DNA of 64,000 bases from NCBI RefSeq assembly GCF_000785435.2, contig NZ_JTDB02000009.1:62001-126000 (forward strand), in the 5' to 3' direction. A program made the position numbers and the translations under genes. The DNA is from Paraburkholderia sacchari (GTDB taxonomy: Bacteria; Pseudomonadota; Gammaproteobacteria; Burkholderiales; Burkholderiaceae). This document shows, in pieces, positions 25,823-34,651 of this stretch (position 1 is its first letter; each line of letters starts with the position of its first letter). Below the pieces are notes generated by a model that was not told the DNA's origin, made no database searches, and worked only from the letters and a program-made list of their open reading frames with translations.

Positions 25823-26392
25823 TTACCAGACCATCGGCCCGCTTTCGCGCCAGTCCTCGCGCAACTTGTCCCGCTGCCCCGGAGTCAGCACGGCTTCGAT
25901 GCGCTTACGCGCATCGACCGAAGTGGTGTACATCTGCTGGCGCAAGTCGCGCAACGACTTATAGCCCTTGTCGATCGCGTTCTGGTCCCGCGTGGGCGCG
26001 TTATACAAATCGCGGAGGCTGGCCTGCTGGTCGAGCATCTTGCCCATCAGCGCCCAATGCGCCTTGCGTGTTTGATCGACGATCGCGTTGATGCGGCTGC
26101 GTTGATCGCGGGTCAGGTCGAGACCTCCCATTACGCTGCCGTTACCCGGGCCGCAACCGTAGCCGCCCATCATGCCGCCGCCCATCATGCCGCGCCCGGG
26201 CGTGCCAAAGCCCATCATGCCGGGGCCCATGTAGTTGCCGTCGAAGTCGCCCATCATGCCAGGGCCGCTGGCATTGTTGGCGTTATTCGGGGCGTTGCGA
26301 TCGTCGGCGAACGACATCATCGAAACGCCGAGACCGACCAGCAGCGCGATGCTGGCTTTACCTATTGTTCTGGATAACGAAAGTTTGTTCAT
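25823..26392 (-). CDS. Spy/CpxP-like periplasmic protein with Met-rich segment
   Basis: The 189-residue product has a signal peptide (GKASIALLVGLGVSMMSFA) and then a Gly/Met-rich segment (residues about 43-85) with repeated GPGMMG, GRGMMGGGMMGG and YMGPGMMG motifs that could bind copper or another soft metal. The C-terminal half has two LTxxQ-like elements (DLTRDQRSRI and VLTPGQRDKL), the signature of the Spy/CpxP chaperone fold. Proteins of this kind respond to envelope and metal stress. It is first in the operon leading to cytochromes b562 and b561; TAAGCT at 26460-26455 lies at the expected -10 distance from the FNR box at 26482-26495. Confidence 0.88.
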   Translation of the reverse strand: MNKLSLSRTIGKASIALLVGLGVSMMSFADDRNAPNNANNASGPGMMGDFDGNYMGPGMMGFGTPGRGMMGGGMMGGYGCGPGNGSVMGGLDLTRDQRSRINAIVDQTRKAHWALMGKMLDQQASLRDLYNAPTRDQNAIDKGYKSLRDLRQQMYTTSVDARKRIEAVLTPGQRDKLREDWRESGPMVW

Positions 26393-26481
26393 GGCGGACC
26401 TCCGCGTCGTGACAGGAGAACAGGACGAGAACTTCGACGGTTACCGTGGGATGCAGCTTACGTCGCGAGGACCTGGCGCGA

Positions 26482-26495
26482 TTGATCTGTATCAA
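26482..26495. promoter_or_regulatory. FNR/Anr-type box (perfect) between divergent operons
   Basis: TTGATCTGTATCAA is a perfect TTGAT-N4-ATCAA site. TATTCT at 26517-26522 follows 21 bases downstream on the plus strand, and TAAGCT at 26460-26455 takes the mirrored place on the minus strand, so the box may activate both the Spy/cytochrome operon and the secreted-protein/Usp operon. Confidence 0.78.
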
Positions 26496-26585
26496 CTGCC
26501 ATTTGCCGCCCACTCCTATTCTTGCTTCATCGATGCCGCGCGGCGAAACACGCCATGGCCGCGATCACGTCAATGGGTGTCCGTC

Positions 26586-27044
26586 ATGTCCGCTCTATTC
26601 CGCCTCCCCGCCATCGTTTTCATTGCCGGACTTGCCGTCTTTGCCGGGGCGGGGGACGCGCAGACGACCCACATGCCCGTCGAGCGACACGGCATTCCCT
26701 ACATCACGGGCGGCATCGGCCAAACCGAAGTCGAGGCGTTCAGGGCGCAGGCGAGCCAATACAACCTGCGCATGACCTTCGCGACGAAAACGGGTTCTTA
26801 CCTGGCCGATGTCGACGTGAGTATCTGGAGAGAGCCGCATCAGCGCCTCCTGCGCGTGCGTACGCATGGGCCATTTCTGTTCGTTCGCGTGCCCGCGGGC
26901 CGCTACGAGATCGAAGTTCATCTTCGCTCGCAAAGCTTGACGCAGACGGTGCAGGTGCCGGCGCGCGGCGGCACGGAAACGGTTATCCGCCTGGAGGATC
27001 CTGACAAATGCGGTGTGATCATCCTGTGCCGGACGGCGCGGTAA
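26586..27044 (+). CDS. Secreted protein with carboxypeptidase-regulatory-like fold
   Basis: The 152-residue product has a signal peptide (LFRLPAIVFIAGLAVFAGAGDA). The mature part contains the features of a small transthyretin-like beta-sandwich: YNLRMTFATKTGSYLADVDVSI, then LLRVRTHGPFLFVRVPAGRYEIEVHLRSQ and VQVPARGGTETVIRL, where 'VPAGRYEIEV' is typical of carboxypeptidase-regulatory-like domains. It ends with a Cys pair (CGVIILC). The ATG at 26586 is preferred; an in-frame GTG three codons upstream is possible. It is downstream of the FNR box at 26482 and probably co-transcribed with the stress-protein gene 40 bp later. Confidence 0.82.
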   Translation: MSALFRLPAIVFIAGLAVFAGAGDAQTTHMPVERHGIPYITGGIGQTEVEAFRAQASQYNLRMTFATKTGSYLADVDVSIWREPHQRLLRVRTHGPFLFVRVPAGRYEIEVHLRSQSLTQTVQVPARGGTETVIRLEDPDKCGVIILCRTAR

Positions 27045-27084
27045 CCGGCTTGCAGGCCACGCGGGTCATAGGGCGAATTCGACG

Positions 27085-28017
27085 ATGAACGCACGCATGC
27101 CGCTCAGAATATTCGTTGCCCTGGATACGTCAGACGTTTCGCGCGACTTGCTGAAGTTCGTTCGCGACGTGGCGCCAATCCATAGCGTAGTGCGCATCGT
27201 CAACGTGGCGCTGGGCGAGCCGTCGGCTTTGCTGCCCGGAGACGCGGCCATTCCGGTTCCGGAGCCGTCGCGCGACGATCGGGAGCAGCCCAGGCACGAT
27301 GCAAAGGACGCGCTCTCGGACGCGGCGGATTTTTTTGTGAACGCCGGCATTCCAGCGGACACGCAGACGATCGAGATGTCCTGGCATGACGCCGATATCG
27401 GACACGCCATCGTTGCCGCGGCGGCTGCGTGGCGCGCGGAGCTTGTCGTCGTCGGGGCGCGGCAGCACCGGCAGTGGCTGCGCTGGCTTGAGGCAAGCGT
27501 CTCCGGCGCATTGACACGGCTGAGCCCTTGTCCGTTGATGATCGTCCCGCACGGCTGGCATGGCGGCGAAGGCGATTGGCCTGCACGGATGCTCTTCGCG
27601 GTCGACTCGGCGGAAGACGCACGGCATTGCGCAATGTATGGGTTACGCTTCGCAGCGCCGAACGCGCTTTCGCTGCGCGCGGTATGCGTTGCCGCGCCTG
27701 CTCCGGTATGGCCGGCAGAGCACCGCGAAGCGGACGTCGATCGCGGCGCGAAAGCGCTTGCCGCCGCGAGGCAAGTCCTCGAGCGAGCCTCGAGCAACGT
27801 GACGACGGCCACCATCGGCGCCGCGGAAACGAGCGAGGACATTGCACGCGTCCTGGTTCGCGAGGCGGCCGAATGGCATGCGGATCTGCTGGTCATGGGC
27901 ATGCACGGCAGCCAGGGGCTGAAGCGCCTCGTGGTGGGCAGCGTCGCCAGCCAGGTCGCCCATCTTGCGCGGACGCCGCTGCTGCTGGTGGATGTCCCGT
28001 ATGTTCCGGACGCTTGA
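27085..28017 (+). CDS. Tandem universal stress protein
   Basis: The 310-residue protein has two UspA folds (about residues 7-155 and 165-305). The first contains LRIFVALDTSD and ELVVVGARQHRQWLRWLEASVSGALTR, a weakly conserved nucleotide loop. The second has LLVMGMHGSQGLKRLVVGSVASQV, a canonical G-2x-G-9x-G(S/T) ATP-binding motif. So the second half probably binds ATP while the first may be degenerate. Usp proteins help survival under arrest and low oxygen. The stop codon lies inside the first unit of the 11-bp repeat at 28013-28056. It probably shares the FNR promoter at 26482. Confidence 0.92.
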   Translation: MNARMPLRIFVALDTSDVSRDLLKFVRDVAPIHSVVRIVNVALGEPSALLPGDAAIPVPEPSRDDREQPRHDAKDALSDAADFFVNAGIPADTQTIEMSWHDADIGHAIVAAAAAWRAELVVVGARQHRQWLRWLEASVSGALTRLSPCPLMIVPHGWHGGEGDWPARMLFAVDSAEDARHCAMYGLRFAAPNALSLRAVCVAAPAPVWPAEHREADVDRGAKALAAARQVLERASSNVTTATIGAAETSEDIARVLVREAAEWHADLLVMGMHGSQGLKRLVVGSVASQVAHLARTPLLLVDVPYVPDA

Positions 28018-28056
28018 AGCCAGCTTGAAGCCAGCTTGACGCCAGCTTAAAGCCAG
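28013..28056. repeat. 11-bp tandem repeat at the 3' end of the Usp gene
   Basis: Four direct copies of an 11-bp unit (CTTGAAGCCAG twice, CTTGACGCCAG, CTTAAAGCCAG) and a degenerate fifth follow one another. The first copy contains the TGA of the Usp gene, so slippage would not change the protein. It lies between convergent Usp genes. Confidence 0.85.
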
Positions 28057-28123
28057 CTCGAGGCCGCATGGCGGCGCGACCCGCCGCCCGGAACCCGGAG
28101 GGGCGGGCCGCGCCCATTCCCTC

Positions 28124-29131
28124 TTATTCCATTGCCGGCGGTACGAGAAACACGGGAACGGATGTGAGCCTCGTGGCCCGCTCCGCGACACTGCCAAGCA
28201 GCCAGCGCGTCAGGCCGCGCCGCCCGTGTGTGCCCAGCACGAGCAGTTGCGCATTCCAGCGCTTTGCTTCGCGATCGAGCGTGTGCGGTACGTCGTCAAA
28301 TGAGTTCGCGGTTTTGACTATCGCGGTTTCGACGCTCCAGCCTTCTTGCCCGTACGCAGCTAGCTCGGCGCGCGCTTTCGCGACAGCCATGTCACCGACC
28401 TCGCTCAGCGTTTCCTCGAGCTTTCGTTCGAAAACCCCGGTGCCCGGCGCCAGCAGCCGGTCGACGACATAGATCGCGCACCAGTGCGCATAAGGCGTGG
28501 CGAGCGCCGTGGCCGTCCGCAAGGCGGCGAAGGATGCGTCGCTGCCATCGGTCGCGAACAGAATGCGCGAGGGAACCTCACCCTCGTGCGCCTCGTAGCC
28601 CGCGGGCACGAGCAACACCGGCCAGCGAAACAGACGTGCGAACGGCGCGGAAACCTCGCCTTCCACCCAGCGCATGAGGCCGCGATGGTGGCTCGTGCCG
28701 AGAACGACCATATCGGCCGGCCAGCGCGACGCCGCCTTGGCGATCGCGTCCACGACATCGCCGCCTTCCTTGCAAAGATCGATGACCTCCGCGTCGATGC
28801 GCGATCCGCAGCCGTGCAATGCATCGAGCGCCGCCTGGGCGGCTTGTTCGGCGTCGCGGTGAATTTCGTCCCTCGCGGCATCGAGCTGCTCGGCCGCCCA
28901 GGTCCCGAGCGGCACAAGCGATCGCGGGTTCTCCGCGACGCTCACGATGTGCACCGAGGTATCGGAGCCCAATTCGGAGCCCAATTCGGGGCCCAACGCA
29001 GGCCCCAGCGCAGGGCGCAATAGCTGGCCCAGGTATCGAAGCGCGGCCATCGACGCTGGCGACGCGTCGACGGCGACCAGAATGCGCGTAATAGGCGCGG
29101 GCGCGCCGGGGTCGATTGAAGGAGTCGTCAT
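28124..29131 (-). CDS. Tandem universal stress protein
   Basis: The 335-residue protein has two UspA domains, both with intact nucleotide loops: MVVLGTSHHRGLMRWVEGEVSAPFAR in the first and LLVLGTHGRRGLTRWLLGSVAERATR in the second (G-2x-G-9x-G(S/T)). Acidic residues in LVAVDAS and LFATDGSD mark the domain starts. A Gly-Pro-Glu-Leu repeat at about residues 40-57, encoded by 12-bp tandem DNA units, lengthens the first loop. It is divergent from the P1B ATPase across the FNR box at 29194-29207 and convergent to the other tandem Usp gene. Confidence 0.93.
   Translation of the reverse strand: MTTPSIDPGAPAPITRILVAVDASPASMAALRYLGQLLRPALGPALGPELGSELGSDTSVHIVSVAENPRSLVPLGTWAAEQLDAARDEIHRDAEQAAQAALDALHGCGSRIDAEVIDLCKEGGDVVDAIAKAASRWPADMVVLGTSHHRGLMRWVEGEVSAPFARLFRWPVLLVPAGYEAHEGEVPSRILFATDGSDASFAALRTATALATPYAHWCAIYVVDRLLAPGTGVFERKLEETLSEVGDMAVAKARAELAAYGQEGWSVETAIVKTANSFDDVPHTLDREAKRWNAQLLVLGTHGRRGLTRWLLGSVAERATRLTSVPVFLVPPAME
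28963..29010. repeat. 12-bp in-frame tandem repeat inside Usp gene
   Basis: Four 12-bp units (CGGAGCCCAATT twice, CGGGGCCCAACG, CAGGCCCCAGCG on the plus strand) encode the repeating Gly-Pro/Ser-Glu/Ala-Leu segment of the divergent Usp protein. The unit is a multiple of three, so copy-number change would only vary loop length. Confidence 0.8.
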
Positions 29132-29193
29132 CGCTGTCTCGATCGGTAGTGAGGGCTGGCATGCCTACCGTGAACGCAAATCCGTCCGCGCGA

Positions 29194-29207
29194 TTGATGA
29201 AGATCAA
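29194..29207. promoter_or_regulatory. FNR/Anr-type box (perfect) between Usp and P1B-ATPase
   Basis: TTGATGAAGATCAA is a perfect TTGAT-N4-ATCAA site. CATGAT at 29229-29234 lies 21 bases downstream towards the ATPase (start 29267), identical in spacing and sequence to the alcohol dehydrogenase promoter. The divergent Usp gene starts at 29131. Confidence 0.8.
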
Positions 29208-29266
29208 TCGCGTGCGGTTCCGGGCGCGCATGATTCGGGTTCGACTGAACAGGACGCATAGCGGCC

Positions 29267-31558
29267 ATGCGGGACGTCATCCATTCACTGAACTTCATCT
29301 GGCTTGCAGCGTGCGTGACCGGCTTGTTTGCCGGGCTTGCGCTGGATGGAGCCGGCTTTGCCGACGCCGCGCGCCTGTCGTGGATGGCCGGTGCCTTGCC
29401 GGTGCTGGCGTCGCTCGGCGTCTCGACGGCCAGGGCGTTGCGTCGCCGCGAGGGCGGTGTCGACATTCTTTCGGTGCTCGCCATCACCTTCGCGCTGCTT
29501 CTGGGCGAATGGCTGACCGCCGCGGTTATCGCCCTGATGCTCGCGAGCGGCCGGGCCCTGGAGACGTATGCGGACAATCGCGCGCGCGCCGAAATGACCG
29601 CGCTGCTGAGCCATGCGCCACGCAGCGCGACCCGGCTGGAAGCGGGACAGTGGAACAAGGTGCCGCTCGAGCAGATCGGAGCCGGCGACCGCTTGATGGT
29701 GCGTCACGCGGACATCGTGCCGGTCGACGGAGCGCTGGCTGGAAATGCCGAGCTGGACGAGTCGGCGCTGACCGGAGAGTCGCGTCTGTGCACGCGCGAA
29801 TCCGGTGCGGCGGTGCGAAGCGGCGCGATCAATGCGGGCTCGACGTTCGAGATGATCGCGTCGGCCACAGCGGCGGACAGCACCTTTGCGGGCATCGTGC
29901 GCATGGTGGAAATGGCGCAGCGCGACCGCAGTCCGGCCGCGCGGCTCGCGGACCGCTACGCCTGGTGGTTTGTCGCCTGCACGCTCGTGATGGCGGGGGG
30001 AAGCTGGATCGGTACCGGCGAGATCGAGCGGGCACTCGCCGTGCTCGTCGTCGCCACGCCTTGCCCCCTGATCCTGGCCGTGCCGGTGGCCATTGTTTCG
30101 GGAATCTCGCGATGTGCGCGCCGCGGCGTGCTGATCAAGGGCGGAGCGGCGCTCGAACAGCTGGCAACGGCGCGCACGCTCTTCTTCGACAAGACCGGAA
30201 CGCTGACCGGTGGCGCCGCGCGTGTCGTCGCTATCGAGACGGGGCCCGCCGGTACGCCCGAGCGCGTGCTGCGCGTGGCGGCTTCGCTCGCGCAGGCCTC
30301 GAACCACGCCATCTCCGACGCGCTCACGGCGCAGGCACGCACGCGCCAACTGCTGCTGAGCGCGCCGCTCGACGTGCGCGAGACGGCCGGAGCCGGGATG
30401 CGCGGCAACGTCGACGGGCACGCCGTGGCGATAGGCAGCTTCGATTTCGTGAGCGCGGCGTCGGCCGTTGCGCCGTGGGCCGACCGCTTTCTTCGCCGCA
30501 TTGCCTATGAGGGCGCTTCGTCCGTCTTCGTCAGTGAGGACGGCGTCATGACCGGCGCAATCCAGATGGCCGACAGCATTCGCATGGAGACGCCGCGCGC
30601 ATTGCGTTTGCTGCGGCGGGAAGGCATCGCGCGCATCGAGATGTTGACGGGCGACCACGCCGATGTCGCCCAAACCGTGGGCGCCGTCCTGCAAGTCGAC
30701 GCGGTGCGCGCGGGCCAGACGCCCGCCGGCAAGCTCGCTGCGATTCAGGAGGCCAAACGGCACGGCCCGGTCATCATGGTCGGAGACGGCGTGAACGATG
30801 CGCCCGCACTGGCGGCAGCCGACGTGGGGGTTGCGATGGGCGCGCGCGGCGCCGCCGCATCGTCCGAAGCGGCCGATGTCGTCCTGCTCGTCGACCGGCT
30901 CGACAGGCTGGTCGACGCACGCCGCGTCGCTTGCCGGACACGGCGCATTGCGATCGAAAGCGTGTTTGTCGGCATGGGGCTTTCACTGGTCGCGATGACG
31001 TTTGCCGCGCTCGGCTTTCTGCCGCCCCTGGCTGGCGCGATCCTTCAGGAGGTGATCGATGTCGCGGCTATCGCGAATGCGCTGCGGGCGCTGGGAGGCG
31101 CGCCTCGACGCGCAGCCGGCGTGCTGGCGCCCGACGACGTCGCGCGCCTGAGCGGCGAGCATGCGCAACTCGAACCGGTGATGGAACAGATACGGCGGCT
31201 CGCCGACGAACTGCCGCAGTTGTCCTCCGCGGCAGTCAAGGACCGGCTCGCGCACCTCAATGACTCGCTGAGGCTGATACTCGTACCGCATGAGGTAAGC
31301 GACGACACCGATCTTTATCCCCGAATCGCCGGACTGCTGGAAGGCGAGGACCCGCTGTCAACCATGAGCGCGATGCATCGGGAAATATTTCGCCTCACAC
31401 AGGCCCTGGACCGCATGGCAAAAGACCTGTCCGAAGATCGCGCGGGCGCTGACTGGCTGCGCGAAGCGCAGCGGCTGCTGTACGGGCTCGACGCGATCAT
31501 CCGGTTGCACTGCGCACAAGAAGACGAGCTGTTTCATGCGCTTGCCAGGGACGTCTGA
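29267..31558 (+). CDS. P1B-type metal ATPase with C-terminal hemerythrin domain (P1B-5-like)
   Basis: The 763-residue protein is a heavy-metal-type P-ATPase without N-terminal metal-binding domain. LDESALTGES is the actuator loop, TPCPL (264-268) the intramembrane motif, DKTGTLTGG the phosphorylation site (Asp308), LTGDHAD and MVGDGVNDAPALAAADVG the hinge motifs, and QEVID (594-598) lies in a late membrane helix. TPCP plus QExxD with a C-terminal hemerythrin-like domain defines the P1B-5 group, associated with Ni and Fe in Sinorhizobium Nia. The tail (about 625-763) carries hemerythrin His residues in EHAQLEP, LVPHEVSDD, AMHREIFRL and RLHCAQEDELF. The FNR box at 29194 suggests expression when oxygen is low. 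Confidence 0.93.
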   Translation: MRDVIHSLNFIWLAACVTGLFAGLALDGAGFADAARLSWMAGALPVLASLGVSTARALRRREGGVDILSVLAITFALLLGEWLTAAVIALMLASGRALETYADNRARAEMTALLSHAPRSATRLEAGQWNKVPLEQIGAGDRLMVRHADIVPVDGALAGNAELDESALTGESRLCTRESGAAVRSGAINAGSTFEMIASATAADSTFAGIVRMVEMAQRDRSPAARLADRYAWWFVACTLVMAGGSWIGTGEIERALAVLVVATPCPLILAVPVAIVSGISRCARRGVLIKGGAALEQLATARTLFFDKTGTLTGGAARVVAIETGPAGTPERVLRVAASLAQASNHAISDALTAQARTRQLLLSAPLDVRETAGAGMRGNVDGHAVAIGSFDFVSAASAVAPWADRFLRRIAYEGASSVFVSEDGVMTGAIQMADSIRMETPRALRLLRREGIARIEMLTGDHADVAQTVGAVLQVDAVRAGQTPAGKLAAIQEAKRHGPVIMVGDGVNDAPALAAADVGVAMGARGAAASSEAADVVLLVDRLDRLVDARRVACRTRRIAIESVFVGMGLSLVAMTFAALGFLPPLAGAILQEVIDVAAIANALRALGGAPRRAAGVLAPDDVARLSGEHAQLEPVMEQIRRLADELPQLSSAAVKDRLAHLNDSLRLILVPHEVSDDTDLYPRIAGLLEGEDPLSTMSAMHREIFRLTQALDRMAKDLSEDRAGADWLREAQRLLYGLDAIIRLHCAQEDELFHALARDV

Positions 31559-31564
31559 CTGCCG

Positions 31565-33724
31565 TCAATGCGGCACGTTCACCACGCCGTCGCGCGCGCT
31601 GATCGCATTGCTGCCGGGATTCGCAACGATGGCTGGCAGGTTGGTCACGGCCAGCGCCGGCGCGGCGCCTGGGTTGCCGCCGCGCGGTATCGTGCGGACG
31701 ACCTGCGAAGGCGGCAGCGGCGTGCCGTTCTTCAGGTGGTCCCACATCAGATTGAGCGCCTCGATGTTGTAGTAGTGCACCGGCACGAAACGGTTGTCGA
31801 AACCCGGCACGCCCAGGAACGCGTCGAAGTGCTGCCCGTTCATCACCTCGTAGAGCGACAACTGGCTGCGCGAGCCTTCGCGTACGCTGTTGGCCGCGAG
31901 ATACGCGCGCGACGCATGATTGATCGGCACCAGCGCATCGCTGCGGCCCTGGACGATGATTGCGGGCTTGCCGTGCAAATTCGCATTCACGCTGATCGCC
32001 TGCACGCTCTGGCGCATGCGCGGGTCGCCGTTCGTCCACAACGCGCGCATGCAGACGGCGCCCGCGAAACTGGCATCGGGTGTCGCGAGCCGATGATCGG
32101 CGCCGCCCGCGGGCGTGACGTTGTAGACGAGATTCACGCCATTGGTGGGCGGCACGCCGTTGCCCAGCCCGAACACCGTCCGCATGGGCGAGACCGCGGG
32201 CGTCACGCCCGCTGCGCCCGTGGACGCGCTGGTCGTGCCGAAGCTGAAACCGCACAGGTTGTCGGCCACGCTCGAGCGCGTGTACGCGTTGGCGTACGTC
32301 ACCGCCACGGCCGGCACGGCCTGCGAGTCCCACATGGGCGCTTGCAGCAGATCGGAATCGGCTTCATAACCGGCGTCGTGCAAACGCGCGAGCGCGTCGT
32401 TGGCCTGCGTTTGCGTGTCGCTGCCGTGCACGTAGCCCGCCGACGCCAGCGCGGCGCAGCGCGCCTGGCGGATGGCCGCGGTGGTGGCGGCGGGCAGCGC
32501 GGTGAGGTAGGGCGCGCCAGCGGCGCTCTGCGCGAGCGCGGCGCATGGCTGCAGCAGGTTGGCGAGCGTCATGTAGTCGGCGAGCGGCCTGCCCGCTGCC
32601 GCGATGCGCTGGCCGCCTTCGCTGACCTGGGCGTTGCCGGGCATGCGCACGTTGATCTGCGGTTCGCCGACCACCACCGCCGTGATCCACTTTCCGGGGT
32701 CCTGCTCGGCCGCCGCGAGCGACGCGCCGCCGCCGTTGCTCACCGAAGCCGCAATCGTAGTGATGTCGCCTGGCGCGTAGCGCACGCCGTGGTTCGATGC
32801 TGTATTCGATGTATCAGCGCTCGGCGCGAACTGCTGGTTCAGCACCCAATACGCAAACTGCACCGCCTCGAGCGTGTCCTTGCCCCAATCCTGTTCCGGA
32901 TTCTGCTGCGAATGCGCGTGCTTGAACGCGTAACGATTCGGGTACTGCTGGTTGTACGCGGCCAGCCCAGCGGCGGGCACGTTCGCCGTGAAGAGACTGT
33001 TGCGCCCGGCAGTTGCGGCATCGGCGGTGAGGCCGTCGATCAGCGTGACCGTGCCGGTCATCAGTTCGTGCGCGCCGTTGCCCGAGCCCTTGTCGGTATA
33101 GGCCACCGCGCAGCCGCGCTTGAGGCCCCATTCGCCCGCTGCCGAGATCGCGCCGTACACGCCGCGCGAGCCCGACGAGGTTGCCGTCACGATGCAGGGG
33201 CTCGCCGGGTTGAAGCTCGCCGGCACCTGAACGAGGAGGCTGACGTTCTGCCGGCCCGAGCCCTCGTCGGCATACGCGAGATATTCGGTGCCGGCAATTT
33301 TCCCTTCGCCCAAGGTGTCGTCGCCGTACACATCCACGTTGGGTCCCCAGAAGCGGCCGTAGCCGCCGTTTGCGCTCATGTCCACGAGCGCGCGATAGTT
33401 CGACCAGATGGCAAGCCTGCGCAATTCCGCCGCCGTGGGAGCCGCCGGGTTCGCGATCGACGGCGCCGCGCCCGCCAGGCCGGTTTTGCCGAGACCGGCC
33501 GTGAGCAGGTCGTCGCTCACGCCGTCGTAACTCGTCGTTCTCAGGCTGCCCGCCACCACGAATGACGGCAGCCGGTTTGGCGCGGCGTGGCCGTTGTTGC
33601 CGCTGTTGAGATTGCCGGCTGGATTGTCCGCGCGAGCGATGGGCACGAGCGCCGCTCCGGATAGCGCCAGTGCCGCGCCGAGCAGCGCGAATTTATGTCG
33701 GACTGCAAACGGGGTATCTCTCAT
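31565..33724 (-). CDS. 3-hydroxybutyrate oligomer hydrolase
   Basis: The 719-residue protein resembles D-(-)-3-hydroxybutyrate oligomer hydrolases in length and sequence. It has a signal-peptide-like N-terminus (KFALLGAALALSGAALVPIARA), LPSFVVAGSLRTTSYDGVSDDLLTAGLG near the mature start, the serine motif SVSNGGGASLAAAEQ, and a C-terminal PAIIVQGRSDALVPINHASRAY holding a probable catalytic acid. It would cleave 3HB dimers and oligomers to monomer. Its stop is only 6 bp from that of the ATPase, so the two converge. Downstream metabolic genes (3HB dehydrogenase, permease) lie next to it on the same strand, separated by 111 bp. Confidence 0.92.
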   Translation of the reverse strand: MRDTPFAVRHKFALLGAALALSGAALVPIARADNPAGNLNSGNNGHAAPNRLPSFVVAGSLRTTSYDGVSDDLLTAGLGKTGLAGAAPSIANPAAPTAAELRRLAIWSNYRALVDMSANGGYGRFWGPNVDVYGDDTLGEGKIAGTEYLAYADEGSGRQNVSLLVQVPASFNPASPCIVTATSSGSRGVYGAISAAGEWGLKRGCAVAYTDKGSGNGAHELMTGTVTLIDGLTADAATAGRNSLFTANVPAAGLAAYNQQYPNRYAFKHAHSQQNPEQDWGKDTLEAVQFAYWVLNQQFAPSADTSNTASNHGVRYAPGDITTIAASVSNGGGASLAAAEQDPGKWITAVVVGEPQINVRMPGNAQVSEGGQRIAAAGRPLADYMTLANLLQPCAALAQSAAGAPYLTALPAATTAAIRQARCAALASAGYVHGSDTQTQANDALARLHDAGYEADSDLLQAPMWDSQAVPAVAVTYANAYTRSSVADNLCGFSFGTTSASTGAAGVTPAVSPMRTVFGLGNGVPPTNGVNLVYNVTPAGGADHRLATPDASFAGAVCMRALWTNGDPRMRQSVQAISVNANLHGKPAIIVQGRSDALVPINHASRAYLAANSVREGSRSQLSLYEVMNGQHFDAFLGVPGFDNRFVPVHYYNIEALNLMWDHLKNGTPLPPSQVVRTIPRGGNPGAAPALAVTNLPAIVANPGSNAISARDGVVNVPH

Positions 33725-33835
33725 CGATGTCTCTCCATGATTGTTGTTCAGGCAACGTGTGCTTGACGTGACCGCGGCATCATCGGAGCTTAGGACAGGC
33801 GAGCTGCGGATTCCAGCAAAGATTTCACGCGGGCT

Positions 33836-34627
33836 TCACTGCGCGATCCATCCTCCGTCGACCTTGATCTCCGCTCCGCGTATTTCGTTCGCGGATTCGG
33901 AGCAGAGAAAGGCCGCCACGCCGCCAATCTGCTCGACGCTGGCAAAGCGCGCCGACGGCTGCTTTTCGCCGAGCAGTTTCAGCGTGGCGTCCTCGGTGGA
34001 AATCGCCTCGCGGCGGGCCAGATCGTCGATCTGCTTCTGGACCAGCGGCGTGAGCACCCAGCCCGGGCAGATCGCGTTCACCGTAATGCCGCTGCGCGCC
34101 GTCTCCAGCGCCGCAACCTTGGTGAGCCCGATCACGCCGTGCTTCGCGGCGACATACGCCGACTTGCCGACCGAGCCGACCAGCCCATGCACCGAGGCGA
34201 TATTGATCACGCGGCCCCAGCCGGCTGCGCGCATGATGGGCAGCGCAGCGCGCGTCGCGTGAAACGTCGCGCTCAGATTGATCGCGATGATCTGATCCCA
34301 GCGTTCGGCCGGGAAGTTCTCGATCGTTTCGACATACTGAATGCCCGCGTTGTTGACGAGAATATCGAGCCCGCCGAACGTGCTCGCCGCGAAGGCCACG
34401 AGGGCCTCGATCTGGTCGGGGAGGCTCATGTCCGCGGCGTGATGCACGGCGCGCACGCCGGCCGCTTCGATCTGGGCGAGGGCGGGCGCGGGGTCGCCGA
34501 AACCGTTGAGGACGATGTTGGCGCCCGCGCCGGCCAGCGCCGTCGCGATGCCGAGCCCGATGCCGCTGGTCGATCCGGTGACGACGGCGGTTTTCCCGGC
34601 GAGAGTGAATGTGCTGGAAAGATGCAT
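33836..34627 (-). CDS. bdhA: D-3-hydroxybutyrate dehydrogenase
   Basis: The 263-residue SDR enzyme oxidises (R)-3-hydroxybutyrate to acetoacetate with NAD+. TGSTSGIGLGIA is the nucleotide loop, NNAGIQYVETIENFP and SVHGLVGSVGKSAYVAAKHG contain the Asn-Ser-Tyr-Lys catalytic set, and NAICPGWVLTPLVQKQI is a stretch characteristic of 3HB dehydrogenases. ATG 34627 with ACGAGG upstream is preferred to the TTG two codons earlier. It is 24 bp downstream of the GntP-type permease and forms an operon with it under the sigma-54 promoter at 36131-36147. Confidence 0.93.
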   Translation of the reverse strand: MHLSSTFTLAGKTAVVTGSTSGIGLGIATALAGAGANIVLNGFGDPAPALAQIEAAGVRAVHHAADMSLPDQIEALVAFAASTFGGLDILVNNAGIQYVETIENFPAERWDQIIAINLSATFHATRAALPIMRAAGWGRVINIASVHGLVGSVGKSAYVAAKHGVIGLTKVAALETARSGITVNAICPGWVLTPLVQKQIDDLARREAISTEDATLKLLGEKQPSARFASVEQIGGVAAFLCSESANEIRGAEIKVDGGWIAQ

Positions 34628-34651
34628 GAGCAAGCCTCGTGTGAATGCCGG

